This document shows, in pieces, positions 38,023 to 45,733 of a DNA stretch of 64,000 nt (the first letter of the stretch is position 1; the number at the start of each line of letters is the position of its first letter). The DNA lies in NCBI RefSeq assembly GCF_020694005.1, contig NZ_CP073013.1:1092578-1156577 (forward strand), in the 5' to 3' direction. The position numbers and the translations under genes were made by a program. This DNA comes from Marinomonas profundi (GTDB lineage: Bacteria > Pseudomonadota > Gammaproteobacteria > Pseudomonadales > Marinomonadaceae). Under the pieces are notes generated by a model. It made no database searches. It was not told the origin of the DNA and saw nothing but the letters and a program-made list of their open reading frames with translations.

Positions 38023-38573
38023 TGCCACAATCGAAAATATTAGTTGATACTAACACCTACCTAAGATTGGCAAAAACAATAAAGCCACTATTATTTTTGT
38101 CTTTTGGGGCTGACGAGTATTGCTTATATATCTTGCCTGAGTTGAATCAAGAGCTTGGCAATCGAAAGCTGCAAAGCAAATTCCCTTGGGTAGAAGAAGA
38201 CGAATATTCAGAAAACCGTAAACATTTTCCGAATATTAGCAGGAAGCAAAAAAAATCCATTGAGCAAGCTTTTGGCTATATATGGGAACATGTTCAAACA
38301 GAATTGCCAGGACCTTCGAAAGTGGACGCTTTGTATATTGCCTACGCTTTGGAGCTCGGCGCCCCTTTAATTACTGATGATCAAGATATGGCCGAGCTTG
38401 CTAACACTTTTGAAGTGCAAGTCATGCCAACACTCGAACTCCTTAAAATCATGTTAGATTGCGGCCATACCGATATGAAAACAATTGATGGGTTATGTGA
38501 CTATTGGCGTTATATCTCGGATATGCCGGCTCTATTTCACTCTGATTACAAACGACTATTTGGCGCCAAGTAG
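38022..38573 (+). CDS. PIN-like domain putative toxin partner of the XRE-ImmA gene
   Basis: A 183-residue protein with a PIN-type acidic set: Asp in ILVDTNTYLRL (residues 6-16), Glu in LPELNQELG, Asp in KVDALYIAYALELG and Asp pair in LITDDQDMAEL. PIN domains are metal-dependent RNases and often toxins. Directly coupled to the HTH/peptidase gene, it forms a two-gene toxin-antitoxin-like or defence-like module. Unlike VapC (about 130 residues) it is longer and carries a C-terminal helical tail. Toxicity is inferred, not shown. Confidence 0.75.
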   Translation: MPQSKILVDTNTYLRLAKTIKPLLFLSFGADEYCLYILPELNQELGNRKLQSKFPWVEEDEYSENRKHFPNISRKQKKSIEQAFGYIWEHVQTELPGPSKVDALYIAYALELGAPLITDDQDMAELANTFEVQVMPTLELLKIMLDCGHTDMKTIDGLCDYWRYISDMPALFHSDYKRLFGAK

Positions 38574-38596
38574 CTAAAAAACACATTCCTTCCTGT

Positions 38597-38730
38597 ACCC
38601 TTCCCAAACAAGAGGGTGTCGCAGAAGGGAGTCAGTGAAGGTTGGATAAGTTTTGTAGGCCTGATGAGGGAGGTACGACCGTGATCAGGCGTGAGAGGCT
38701 ATTCAACCTACAATTGGTTGATTTATATTG
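38597..38730. repeat. composite REP-like repeat after the PIN gene
   Basis: Contains an AGAGGGTGTCGCAGAAGG block, GTCAGTGAAGGTTGG, and a REP-like unit TGTAGGCCTGATGAGGGAGG with arm GTGATCAGGCG (about 38656-38697). It matches the blocks at 31.5 kb and 26.6 kb. Confidence 0.8.
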
Positions 38731-38743
38731 GTTTATTTGGCTC

Positions 38744-39964
38744 TCAAGCCATGACTGCGCGCAGGCGCGCCACCGGACGTTCGTCTATTAGGAGATGAAT
38801 CAAGGCTGTGATCAAGGCAATGATACACGCCGCCCACCAGACCACATCATAAGAACCGGTTTTATCGTATAAATACCCGCCCAACCAAACACCGCTAAAC
38901 GAGCCAAGTTGATGGCCTAAAAACACAATACCGTAGAGCAACCCCATGTAGCGCAAACCAAACATTTGCGCGACCAAACCCGACGTGGGTGGCACGGTCG
39001 CTAACCAAAGCAATCCGGTGACAATCGAAAACACATAGACGGATGTATCCGTCATCGGCAAGCTCATAAACACGGCAATCGACAACGCTCTTAGCGCATA
39101 GATAAGGGTTAATAATTTTTTCTTCGAATACTTACCCGCCCAACTGCCAGACAACAAACAGCCAAAAATATTAAACAAGCCAATCAGAGCCAAGCTGGCC
39201 ACCGCCATATCCGATGAAAAGCCTTGATCAGATAAAAACGCCGGCATGTGCACGGTGATAAACGCCAATTGAAAACCACAAACAAAAAAGCCCACCACTA
39301 AAAGCCAGTAATGAGAGTAAGCACTCGCTTCGCGTAATGCTTCTTTCATAGTTTGCGTCACTTCTATTGTTGCAGAATTCGCGTTCATGGCGTCTTTTTC
39401 TTGGCGAAAAGGACTGGATAACAACACCATCATCAAGGCACACAATGCCATCAGAAGCAGCGCATTACTCCAACCATACGCCGCGATAAACTCTTGCGCT
39501 ATGGGGATGACCAACAACTGCCCAGCCGACCCCGCCGCACTGCCCAAGCCCAACGCAAAGGAACGTTTTTCAGGCGACACCATACGCGCCATCGCAGGCA
39601 ACACCACACCAAACCCAGTGGCCGCAATACCCATGCCCATCAACACGCCAGCGCCCATGTTAAGCCCCAACACCCCATCGGCACCGGCCGTCACATACAA
39701 GCCAAGCGCATACAACGCCGCGCCAATAAACAGCGTTTTCAAAGTGCCATAGCGATCAGCAAAAGCACCCGCAATGGGCTGAAACAACCCCCAACACAAA
39801 TTTTGCAACGCCAACGCAAACGCAAACACCTCACGCCCGTAGCCAAACTCTTGCGAAATAGGCGTCATAAAAAAGCCCATTGAAGAACGCAAACCAAAGT
39901 TTAGCGCCAACAAAAGGCAAATCAGAACAATAGAAACACTGAGTAATTTCACCGGACGTGACAT
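38744..39964 (-). CDS. MFS transporter
   Basis: A 406-residue twelve-helix major facilitator protein. The loop 2-3 motif GAFADRYGTLKTLFIGA (about 66-82) is the family signature. The N-terminal segment FGLRSSMGFFMTPISQEFGY and the later VPPTSGLVAQMFGLRYMGLLYG (split: VPPTSGLVAQMFG) resemble oxalate/formate or monocarboxylate-type MFS members. The substrate cannot be told from sequence. Monocistronic, next to the TA region. Confidence 0.88.
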   Translation of the reverse strand: MSRPVKLLSVSIVLICLLLALNFGLRSSMGFFMTPISQEFGYGREVFAFALALQNLCWGLFQPIAGAFADRYGTLKTLFIGAALYALGLYVTAGADGVLGLNMGAGVLMGMGIAATGFGVVLPAMARMVSPEKRSFALGLGSAAGSAGQLLVIPIAQEFIAAYGWSNALLLMALCALMMVLLSSPFRQEKDAMNANSATIEVTQTMKEALREASAYSHYWLLVVGFFVCGFQLAFITVHMPAFLSDQGFSSDMAVASLALIGLFNIFGCLLSGSWAGKYSKKKLLTLIYALRALSIAVFMSLPMTDTSVYVFSIVTGLLWLATVPPTSGLVAQMFGLRYMGLLYGIVFLGHQLGSFSGVWLGGYLYDKTGSYDVVWWAACIIALITALIHLLIDERPVARLRAVMA

Positions 39965-40050
39965 GAACCTTCCCTTTCCTTTTTTCTACTTAACTAACAC
40001 CACTTTTTTCGTCTTAACCAAGATCACAAAGCCAAGCAGACAATAGCACA

Positions 40051-40716
40051 CTACAAAGTCGTAAACGCGCCGCCTTTACTCAACGCCCGTTGATAAGCCG
40101 CCTCGCCTTCAATCTGCTTTATAAAACGAGCAATATTAGGAAACGCAGCCAAATTCATACGCGTACTGGACGCCTGCAATGGAAAACTCATCTGAATATC
40201 CGCCGCACTCAAAGCATCACCAACAAACCACTTATGCTCTCCTAACGTCTTTTCAATAAACGCCATTTGCGGCTCAATACGTGGCCGAATAAATTTGTCT
40301 TGAATCTTACCCGTTAACGCCTTCGCAATAGGTTTAATAAAAAAGGGCATCGGACTGCTTGGCACCTTCATCATCACCAGCTTCATCACCAACAACGGCA
40401 TCAAAGAGCCTTCCGCAAAATGCAACCAATAACGATAATCCAACAACGCCTGACCATCGGTGGGTCTCAAACGCTTTTCGACATCGTATTTATCCAATAA
40501 ATACTCAATAATCGCACCCGACTCCGCAACCGTTAACTCGCCATCGGTAATCACCGGAGACTTCCCCAACGGATGTACTTTTTTCAACGTCTCAGGAGCT
40601 TCCGCCGTGTCAGGGTGACGTTTGTACTCGATAATCTCATACCCCAACGCCAGCTCCTCCAGCAACCATAAAATACGCTGCGAACGAGAACTGTCTAAAT
40701 GATGAACCTGAATCAT
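40051..40716 (-). CDS. glutathione S-transferase family protein
   Basis: A 221-residue cytosolic protein from the start MIQVHHLDSSRSQRILWLLEEL, which has GGAGG 5 bases upstream; a start six codons earlier is possible. The thioredoxin-like N-domain has the likely catalytic Ser/Arg region (SSRSQRI), then HPLGKSPVITDGELTVAESGAIIEYLLD (split: LGKSPVITDG, ESGAIIEYLLD) that holds glutathione. The C-terminal helical domain has FVGDALSAADIQMSFP. Substrate unknown. Confidence 0.9.
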   Translation of the reverse strand: MIQVHHLDSSRSQRILWLLEELALGYEIIEYKRHPDTAEAPETLKKVHPLGKSPVITDGELTVAESGAIIEYLLDKYDVEKRLRPTDGQALLDYRYWLHFAEGSLMPLLVMKLVMMKVPSSPMPFFIKPIAKALTGKIQDKFIRPRIEPQMAFIEKTLGEHKWFVGDALSAADIQMSFPLQASSTRMNLAAFPNIARFIKQIEGEAAYQRALSKGGAFTTL

Positions 40717-40918
40717 ATTACCTCCGTCGTACATTAAAATTCAGCCTTGGGCGCTTAACACAAGCTTACCACGGCGACCTTAATGTCATACGCACCAAAC
40801 CAACAATAAGATGACCGCCAAGACAAAATAGCCAATCCGACTCCTCCTTAGCGCATCACTGATGTAGAATAGCAAAACCTTCTACCATTAAAACAACCGA
40901 AAAAACAACAGGATTCAC

Positions 40919-41494
40919 ATGAGCCAAATAACGTCGCTAGAACAACTAAATGAACTCTATGACAAACCACACCCTTTGGCACTAGATAAAGAAATCAACC
41001 AACTAGAACAACACGCCATACGCTTTATCGAACACAGCCCTTTTGCCCTAATCTCCACCACAGACCCACGTGGGTTTGCGGATATTTCTCCACGAGGAGG
41101 AAACCCAGACTTCATTAAAGTACTCGACAACAACACCATCGCATTTGCAGACGCCGGCGGCAACAACCGCCTCGACAGCCTAAAAAACATCATCGCCAAT
41201 GCAGAAATTGGCGTACTACTGATGATCCCCGGCATAGGAGAAGTACTGCGCCTAAAAGGCACCGCAACACTACACACAGACAACGCACTACTTGAACAAT
41301 TTACCGACAACAAAACCCCAAAACTCGTCGTAAAAATCCACGTCAACACACTCTACTTCCACTGCCCAAGAGCCATCGCCCTCGCCAAAATCTGGCACCA
41401 AGACAGCCACATCGACCGCGCCTTTCTACCATCCTTACTGCGCATCATCCAAGACCAAAGCAACGACACACAAACCCAACCCATAACAGGATGA
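40919..41494 (+). CDS. pyridoxamine 5'-phosphate oxidase family flavoprotein
   Basis: A 191-residue split-barrel FMN protein. FALISTTDPRGFADISPRGG (split: FALISTTDP, GFADISPRGG), near residues 40-60, FADAGGNNRLDSLKNII (about 79-95) and GVLLMIPGIGEVLRLKGTA are the FMN-binding segments of the PPOX family member often annotated as MSMEG_1061 or DR_2398 type. The C-terminus has FHCPRAIALAKIW. A true vitamin B6 oxidase (PdxH) is longer at the C-terminus and unlikely. Immediately followed by a truncated REP-like unit. Confidence 0.85.
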   Translation: MSQITSLEQLNELYDKPHPLALDKEINQLEQHAIRFIEHSPFALISTTDPRGFADISPRGGNPDFIKVLDNNTIAFADAGGNNRLDSLKNIIANAEIGVLLMIPGIGEVLRLKGTATLHTDNALLEQFTDNKTPKLVVKIHVNTLYFHCPRAIALAKIWHQDSHIDRAFLPSLLRIIQDQSNDTQTQPITG

Positions 41495-41700
41495 ACCGAG
41501 GAACGAAAGCGTTATCCGGCGTATGACGTTATTTAGCCTACAACTGTTTGATTTATATTGTTTTTTTGTAGATCGTGGCTTTAGCCCGACAAGGCGTGAT
41601 TTATCGTGGTGAGTTTTTTGTCGGCATGCTATTTTTTCAGGATAAATCGCGACCTACAAAATCGGCGGACGTTGTTTAGCGACACCCTCTTCCAAGGAGG
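41486..41700. repeat. REP-like half unit plus GTAGGTCG-family element
   Basis: AACCGAGGAACGAAAGCG and TTATCCGGCG (about 41493-41521) begin at the stop codon of the PPOX gene. Then a full GTAGATCGTGGC-TTTAGCCCGACAAG element runs with partner TTTGTCGGCATG and closing arm AAATCGCGACCTAC (41566-41660). A block with GCGACACCCTCTTCCAAGGAGG follows. From 41701 to 41821 I see no gene; GCTAATGATGCCCTACAAAAC (about 41755) recurs at about 49626. Confidence 0.75.
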
Positions 41701-41821
41701 AGCAAACCCAAATGGTCACAACCAACGACCTTACCTTCGAACAAAAGCCGCTCCGCTAATGATGCCCTACAAAACATAACGCCCAATCACCTGTCGGCCT
41801 TCAGGCCTTCAAAATACATGA

Positions 41822-42124
41822 TCAACGTTGATAAAACACTTTACCAAAGGCAAAAATATGGTGTTTTAATTCTTCGGATTGGATCTGATGAAATAAAGAA
41901 ACATCCATCAAATAAGGAGTGTTTAATTCATCTAGCGCCTGCATCACTTGACGTAGTGTCCTATCATCTAAAGCGTCGCCCTTTAATGTAAGATCAATAT
42001 CCGACCCAGGACGATAATTCCCCTTAGCGCGTGAACCATACAAGACCACTTGCTCAATATCTGAATAACAAGCAAACACACTTTGTATCTTCAAAAAGGT
42101 AGACTCTGGCAAACCAAAATTCAT
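41822..42124 (-). CDS. MNT-type nucleotidyltransferase (antitoxin of HEPN pair 1)
   Basis: A 100-residue minimal nucleotidyltransferase from the start MNFGLPESTF, chosen because its ATG overlaps the HEPN stop by 4 bases (ATGA); a much longer frame upstream only mirrors that gene. The catalytic motif LYGSRAKGNYRPGSDIDL (about 29-46) has GS and the DxD pair. In MNT/HEPN (type VII) systems the MNT protein neutralises the HEPN RNase by adding AMP residues. HI0073-like in size and order. Confidence 0.85.
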   Translation of the reverse strand: MNFGLPESTFLKIQSVFACYSDIEQVVLYGSRAKGNYRPGSDIDLTLKGDALDDRTLRQVMQALDELNTPYLMDVSLFHQIQSEELKHHIFAFGKVFYQR

Positions 42125-42525
42125 AAAAATACTCGCATACGCATCGCAAAAGCACTCAACGCTGGCGCATAAGCCCGCTGAACCTTCGCAAACTCCTGCT
42201 CTAATATCTGCGCATCGTAAGTATGAACAATACGATTGCGACTTTCGATCATATCCATCCATACCTGACCATCATCCACCAATCCTAACGAAAAGAACAA
42301 ACGACTGGCCGACCGCGAACCGGTAATTCCCTGCTGCCCCTCGTATTCAAGATAATCCTTCATCACCTTCCAAGCCAACTCATGAGTAAACTCAAAACGT
42401 TGCAGAATACCTTCTTTTATCAACGCCTCAGCGTGCTCATCATACTGCACTAACGCAGATTCCAACTGTCCCAACGCTTTCAAATAGTTCTGAAAACGCT
42501 GCTGCCAACGAACTTCTTCACTCAT
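42121..42525 (-). CDS. HI0074-type HEPN protein of pair 1
   Basis: A 134-residue helical HEPN protein of the group named nucleotidyltransferase substrate-binding protein. It carries the RNase motif as SRNRIVHTYD (about 98-107, R-x4-H). Residues such as FEFTHELAWKVMKDYLEYEG (split: FTHELAWKVMKDYL) match the HI0074 family. It lies upstream of and overlaps its MNT partner, the reverse of pairs 2 and 3 in this window. Expected activity is RNA cleavage restrained by the partner. Confidence 0.85.
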   Translation of the reverse strand: MSEEVRWQQRFQNYLKALGQLESALVQYDEHAEALIKEGILQRFEFTHELAWKVMKDYLEYEGQQGITGSRSASRLFFSLGLVDDGQVWMDMIESRNRIVHTYDAQILEQEFAKVQRAYAPALSAFAMRMRVFL

Positions 42526-42931
42526 AACAAATCCTTATTTATTGAAGAAAAAACACACCACAATCCCATCCCCGTGGGCCGGATGAGCCGAGGCACGAAG
42601 TCCCTTCCCCTTATCACTTCCAAGGGGAAGGTTAGGATGGGGTCTCACTGTCCCTTCCCCTTATCACTTCCAAGGGGAAGGTTAGGATGGGGTCTCACTG
42701 TCCCTTCCCCTTATCACTTCCAAGGGGTAGGTTAGGATGGGGTCTCACTGTCCCTTCCCCTTATCACTTCCAAGGGGAAGGTTAGGATGGGGTCTCACTG
42801 TCCCTTCCCCTTATCTGAAAACAATAGCGGCGATGAAAGATTAGCCGAGGCACGAGGCGTAATCAGACGCACTAGGTGCTTACCTACAAAAAAACGTGAC
42901 GATTAAAACTAGCAAGCATAACTAAACTTAC
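42526..42931. repeat. REP-like units and a 50-bp hairpin tandem array
   Basis: A gene-free stretch. A REP-like half unit with GTGGGCCGGATGAGCCGAGG (about 42575-42600) leads into a tandem array with period 50 starting at 42601, 42651, 42701, 42751 and 42801 (last partial). Each unit holds CCTTCCCCTT...AAGGGGAAGG, a strong hairpin, then TTAGGATGGGGTCTCACTGT. The third copy has one change (AAGGGGTAGG). After the array comes AATAGCGGCGATGAAAGA and a REP-like arm (42823-42870), shared with 49.5 kb. Confidence 0.92.
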
Positions 42932-43393
42932 TCACTGATACTTAACAGCAAAGCGAACCACATGATCAAGACATTGCAGCAACTGACTCGCCATACCAAA
43001 CGCTTTATTCAATAACGCCGATTGTATTTCAGGATCATCTGGGTACTCATGGGCAAATTGGTTACGCATTTCCCGCAACTTCAGCCATTGTTCAACAGAA
43101 TCAAGAGCGCCTATCTTTTCAAGCCGATTCAATTTATCAATGAATGTAGTAAGCTCACCTTCTTCATGTGTCAGCTCAATCACAGCAGGTAACAACTTTG
43201 CCCCCATCACATCCTGTAATTTTGAAAACCGCACAATAAACTGATCAAATACGGCAAGTTCAATTTCCGTAAGTTCAGACAAGCTAGCCGCAGTATAGGG
43301 TTGTTTATCTGCCAAGTGCTGCATAGACCAACGCAAACGCTCTGCATGGGTCAGACAAATGTCAACGATCCCCTAAAATACATCCTTATTCAT
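42932..43393 (-). pseudogene. HEPN gene of pair 2, interrupted by an in-frame amber codon
   Basis: Read from the ATG at 43393, which overlaps the MNT stop by 4 bases, the frame is MNKDVF, then TAG at 43375-43373, then GIVDICLTHAERLRWSMQHL and on without a break to 42932, about 153 residues in all. The RNase motif is intact as REMRNQFAHEYP (R-x4-H). Residues after the stop look like genuine HEPN N-terminus. The protein could be made only by readthrough or by restart at TTG 43336 or the ATG four codons on. Likely an inactivated or down-tuned toxin. Confidence 0.75.
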
Positions 43394-43692
43394 AAGCGAA
43401 TACCGCTCTCTTTTGCGATTTGGTAAATAGGCAAAACCGTTCCAGCCTTACGATTAATCACCAAATCAATTTTCTGATCACCAAGCAGCAAATGAAGCTC
43501 AACCAAAGCATTTAATTTAGCCTCAACAATATCGTCAGCCGAATGTAAGTCCGGCTCTATATACAAATCAATATCCCCACCACGCGCGTTATCATCAGCC
43601 CTTGAACCAAAAACTAACAAATCAGATCCTTCGCCAAAATGTTTCAACAACACATTTTTAATAGTCTCTTGCTGGTATTTAGTCAAACGCAT
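43390..43692 (-). CDS. MNT-type nucleotidyltransferase (antitoxin of HEPN pair 2)
   Basis: A 100-residue minimal nucleotidyltransferase with LVFGSRADDNARGGDIDLYI (about 25-44), i.e. GSR then DxD, the core of MntA-type AMP-transferring antitoxins. The end DLVINRKAGTVLPIYQIAKESGIRL (split: DLVINR, IYQIAKESG) is also seen in the pair 3 homologue (DLVIHR, IARESG). Upstream of and overlapping its HEPN gene. The MNT gene is intact although the HEPN gene has an amber codon. Confidence 0.88.
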   Translation of the reverse strand: MRLTKYQQETIKNVLLKHFGEGSDLLVFGSRADDNARGGDIDLYIEPDLHSADDIVEAKLNALVELHLLLGDQKIDLVINRKAGTVLPIYQIAKESGIRL

Positions 43693-43734
43693 ACGGACTC
43701 CTTAAACTATCAAAAAACCACACAACCAACCCAC

Positions 43735-43915
43735 TCGTAAGCCGAATGAATCGAGGAACGAAGATGTCAAGGTCGCGCCTTTAGGCCGACAAAAACCTAG
43801 CAACACCAAACCAAAATCTTTGTCGCGATAAATCACGACCTACAAAAACCATCCGGCATCAACCACTCGTAAGCCGAATGAATCGAGGCACGAGGCGTTA
43901 TCTGACGCCTTTTAT
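43735..43915. repeat. composite repeat: REP-like unit plus 80-bp GGTCGCG/CGACC element, copy 1
   Basis: A REP-like arm TCGTAAGCCGAATGAATCGAGG leads to GAAGATGTC and the 80-base element 43769-43848, with inverted ends AAGGTCGCGCC and CACGACCTAC. A second REP-like unit follows (about 43862-43915) and abuts the galE stop. The 80-base element is repeated at 45644-45723 and 48541-48620. Confidence 0.9.
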
Positions 43916-43917
43916 AC

Positions 43918-44946
43918 TCATGCATCAAACCCATTCGGATTATTCGATTGCCAACGCCACGTGTCTTCACACATACGCGCCAAATCAAACTCCGCCTGCC
44001 AACCTAAAAATGTCTTCGCCAAACTCGGGTCTGCATAACACACCGCAATATCGCCAGGACGACGCTCTACCACTTTATAAGCAATGGCTTTATTGGAAAC
44101 CGCTTCAAACGCTTTCACCATTTCCAACACAGAATAACCATTGCCCGTGCCCAAATTCACCACAAAATGCCCAGCATTCGCCAACACTTTCTCTAATGCA
44201 CAAACATGACCACGTGCCAAATCCACTACATGAATATAATCACGAACACCGGTACCATCGACCGTATCGTAATCATCACCAAACACGCTCAGACACGCCA
44301 ATTTCCCCACCGCCACTTGGCTCACAAAGGGCATCAAATTATTCGGGATACCTTTTGGGTCTTCACCGATCAAACCCGACTCATGGGCACCAATCGGATT
44401 AAAATAGCGCAAGGTCGCAATATTCCACTCACAGCCGGGCTTATCAACATTCGCCTTCGCCACATCGGCCAGAATACCCTCAACCATCAACTTACTCGCG
44501 CCATAAGGATTCGACGTCGACGTCGCAAAATCTTCACGAATAGGCACCGACTTAGGCAAACCATAAACCGTCGCAGACGAACTAAAAATCAGATTACGCA
44601 AACCTGCCCGCTCCATCGCCTTAATCAAATTCAGCGTACCCGAGACATTATTTTCATAATACCAAAGCGGCTTCTGAACCGACTCCCCCACCGCCTTCAA
44701 CCCCGCAAAATGCATCACCGCCGCAAAACTAAACTGCTCAAACACACTATCCAAAAACGCCGAATCTAAAATATCGCCCTCCATAAACAAAGGACGCTTA
44801 CCGGTAATCGTCTCGATACGGTCCAACACCACCAGCTTACTATTCGACAAATTGTCAATGATAACCGGCTCAAAACCCGCCTTAATCAACTCAACACACG
44901 TATGCGAACCAATATAACCTGCACCGCCCGTTACCAAAATCAACAT
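43918..44946 (-). CDS. galE: UDP-glucose 4-epimerase
   Basis: A 342-residue SDR enzyme from the start [20 protein letters not shown], which has GGAG upstream; a 25-codon extension would be read from REP-like sequence and is rejected. NAD motif GGAGYIGSH (residues 7-15), catalytic Ser in FSSSATVYG and YxxxK in [11 protein letters not shown] (about 149-159). It interconverts UDP-glucose and UDP-galactose, probably feeding the surface polysaccharide made by genes at 52-64 kb. It sits between two direct copies of a composite repeat together with the RAYT gene. Confidence 0.96.
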   Translation of the reverse strand: MLILVTGGAGYIGSHTCVELIKAGFEPVIIDNLSNSKLVVLDRIETITGKRPLFMEGDILDSAFLDSVFEQFSFAAVMHFAGLKAVGESVQKPLWYYENNVSGTLNLIKAMERAGLRNLIFSSSATVYGLPKSVPIREDFATSTSNPYGASKLMVEGILADVAKANVDKPGCEWNIATLRYFNPIGAHESGLIGEDPKGIPNNLMPFVSQVAVGKLACLSVFGDDYDTVDGTGVRDYIHVVDLARGHVCALEKVLANAGHFVVNLGTGNGYSVLEMVKAFEAVSNKAIAYKVVERRPGDIAVCYADPSLAKTFLGWQAEFDLARMCEDTWRWQSNNPNGFDA

Positions 44947-44966
44947 TCTATACTCCAAAAAATCCG

Positions 44967-45482
44967 TTAAACCAAAAAAAACCAACCACCCCGTGGGCCG
45001 GTGTGTAACACCCCGTTCCAATCAATATCAAACAACCCTAATTTGACATCGCGATGAAAACTCGAATACAGCCAATCACGTACTGATGAAACGTAACCAT
45101 GCTTAACGGGGTTAAAATAACAATAATGGATATGATTTTTTAAATCATCATCGGACCTGATCTCATGCTCCCAAAAACGCTCTTGCCAAACACTCGATTT
45201 ATAACGAGTTTTCTCTTTTAATGTTTTGGTAAACAATATCTTAATTAACTGCCACCGACGCGAGAAATCATTATCACCTGCTGGCATCTTCCAAATAACG
45301 TGCATATGATCAGGCAAAACCACCCACGCAACAATCTCAAACGGGCGTTTGGATTTAACGTTACGAACGCACTCACGCAAAAGATCAACATGCTCAACCA
45401 ACACACAAGACCCGCGATCCTTCAACGTAACCGTAAAGAAAAACGTACCACCAAAACACTTACTTCTAATATATCGGGACAT
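44967..45482 (-). CDS. REP-associated tyrosine transposase (RAYT, Y1/HUH)
   Basis: A 171-residue single-domain Y1 transposase from the start [20 protein letters not shown], the usual RAYT opening; a start six codons earlier is possible. The HUH motif is [14 protein letters not shown] (about 52-65). The downstream [19 protein letters not shown] (about 120-138) holds the candidate catalytic Tyr. RAYTs are domesticated relatives of IS200/IS605 that recognise REP hairpins. The gene is flanked on both sides by REP-like units, and its last residues (after HTGPRGG) are read from REP sequence. Confidence 0.9.
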   Translation of the reverse strand: MSRYIRSKCFGGTFFFTVTLKDRGSCVLVEHVDLLRECVRNVKSKRPFEIVAWVVLPDHMHVIWKMPAGDNDFSRRWQLIKILFTKTLKEKTRYKSSVWQERFWEHEIRSDDDLKNHIHYCYFNPVKHGYVSSVRDWLYSSFHRDVKLGLFDIDWNGVLHTGPRGGWFFLV

Positions 45483-45504
45483 CCTTATCCACCTAATCAA
45501 ATAA

Positions 45505-45733
45505 CATCACAACCCAACGCCGGATAACGGTCGTACCTCCCTCATCCGGCCTACAAAACCATAATTTACACCAACCCGCAATCCGGCATCACAACCCCCA
45601 CACAACCACCCGTGGGCCGGATGAATCGAGGCACGAAGATGTCAAGGTCGCGCCTTTAGGCCGACAAAAACCTAGCAACACCAAACCAAAATCTTTGTCG
45701 CGATAAATCACGACCTACAAAAACCATCCGGCA
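45505..45733. repeat. REP-like pair plus 80-bp element, copy 2, upstream of the RAYT gene
   Basis: An inverted REP-like unit (AACGCCGGATAACGG...CTCATCCGGCCTAC, about 45512-45552) is followed by CCCGCAATCCGGCATC, a direct unit GTGGGCCGGATGAATCGAGG (about 45612) and GAAGATGTC. The 80-base element lies at 45644-45723 and matches that at 43769-43848 across its length. ATCCGGCATCA follows both. Confidence 0.9.

Noticed and set aside
42125..42262. Longer start for the MNT protein of pair 1
   Set aside because: The 46-codon extension lies wholly inside the overlapping HEPN gene and is Cys-rich non-family sequence; the ATGA overlap start is far better.
42601..42816. CRISPR array
   Set aside because: The period is 50 bases but the whole unit is repeated, with no variable spacers, and no cas genes are near.
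44947..45021. Extended N-terminus of GalE
   Set aside because: It is read through REP-like sequence, while the ATG at 44946 has a ribosome site and begins exactly at the family's NAD motif.
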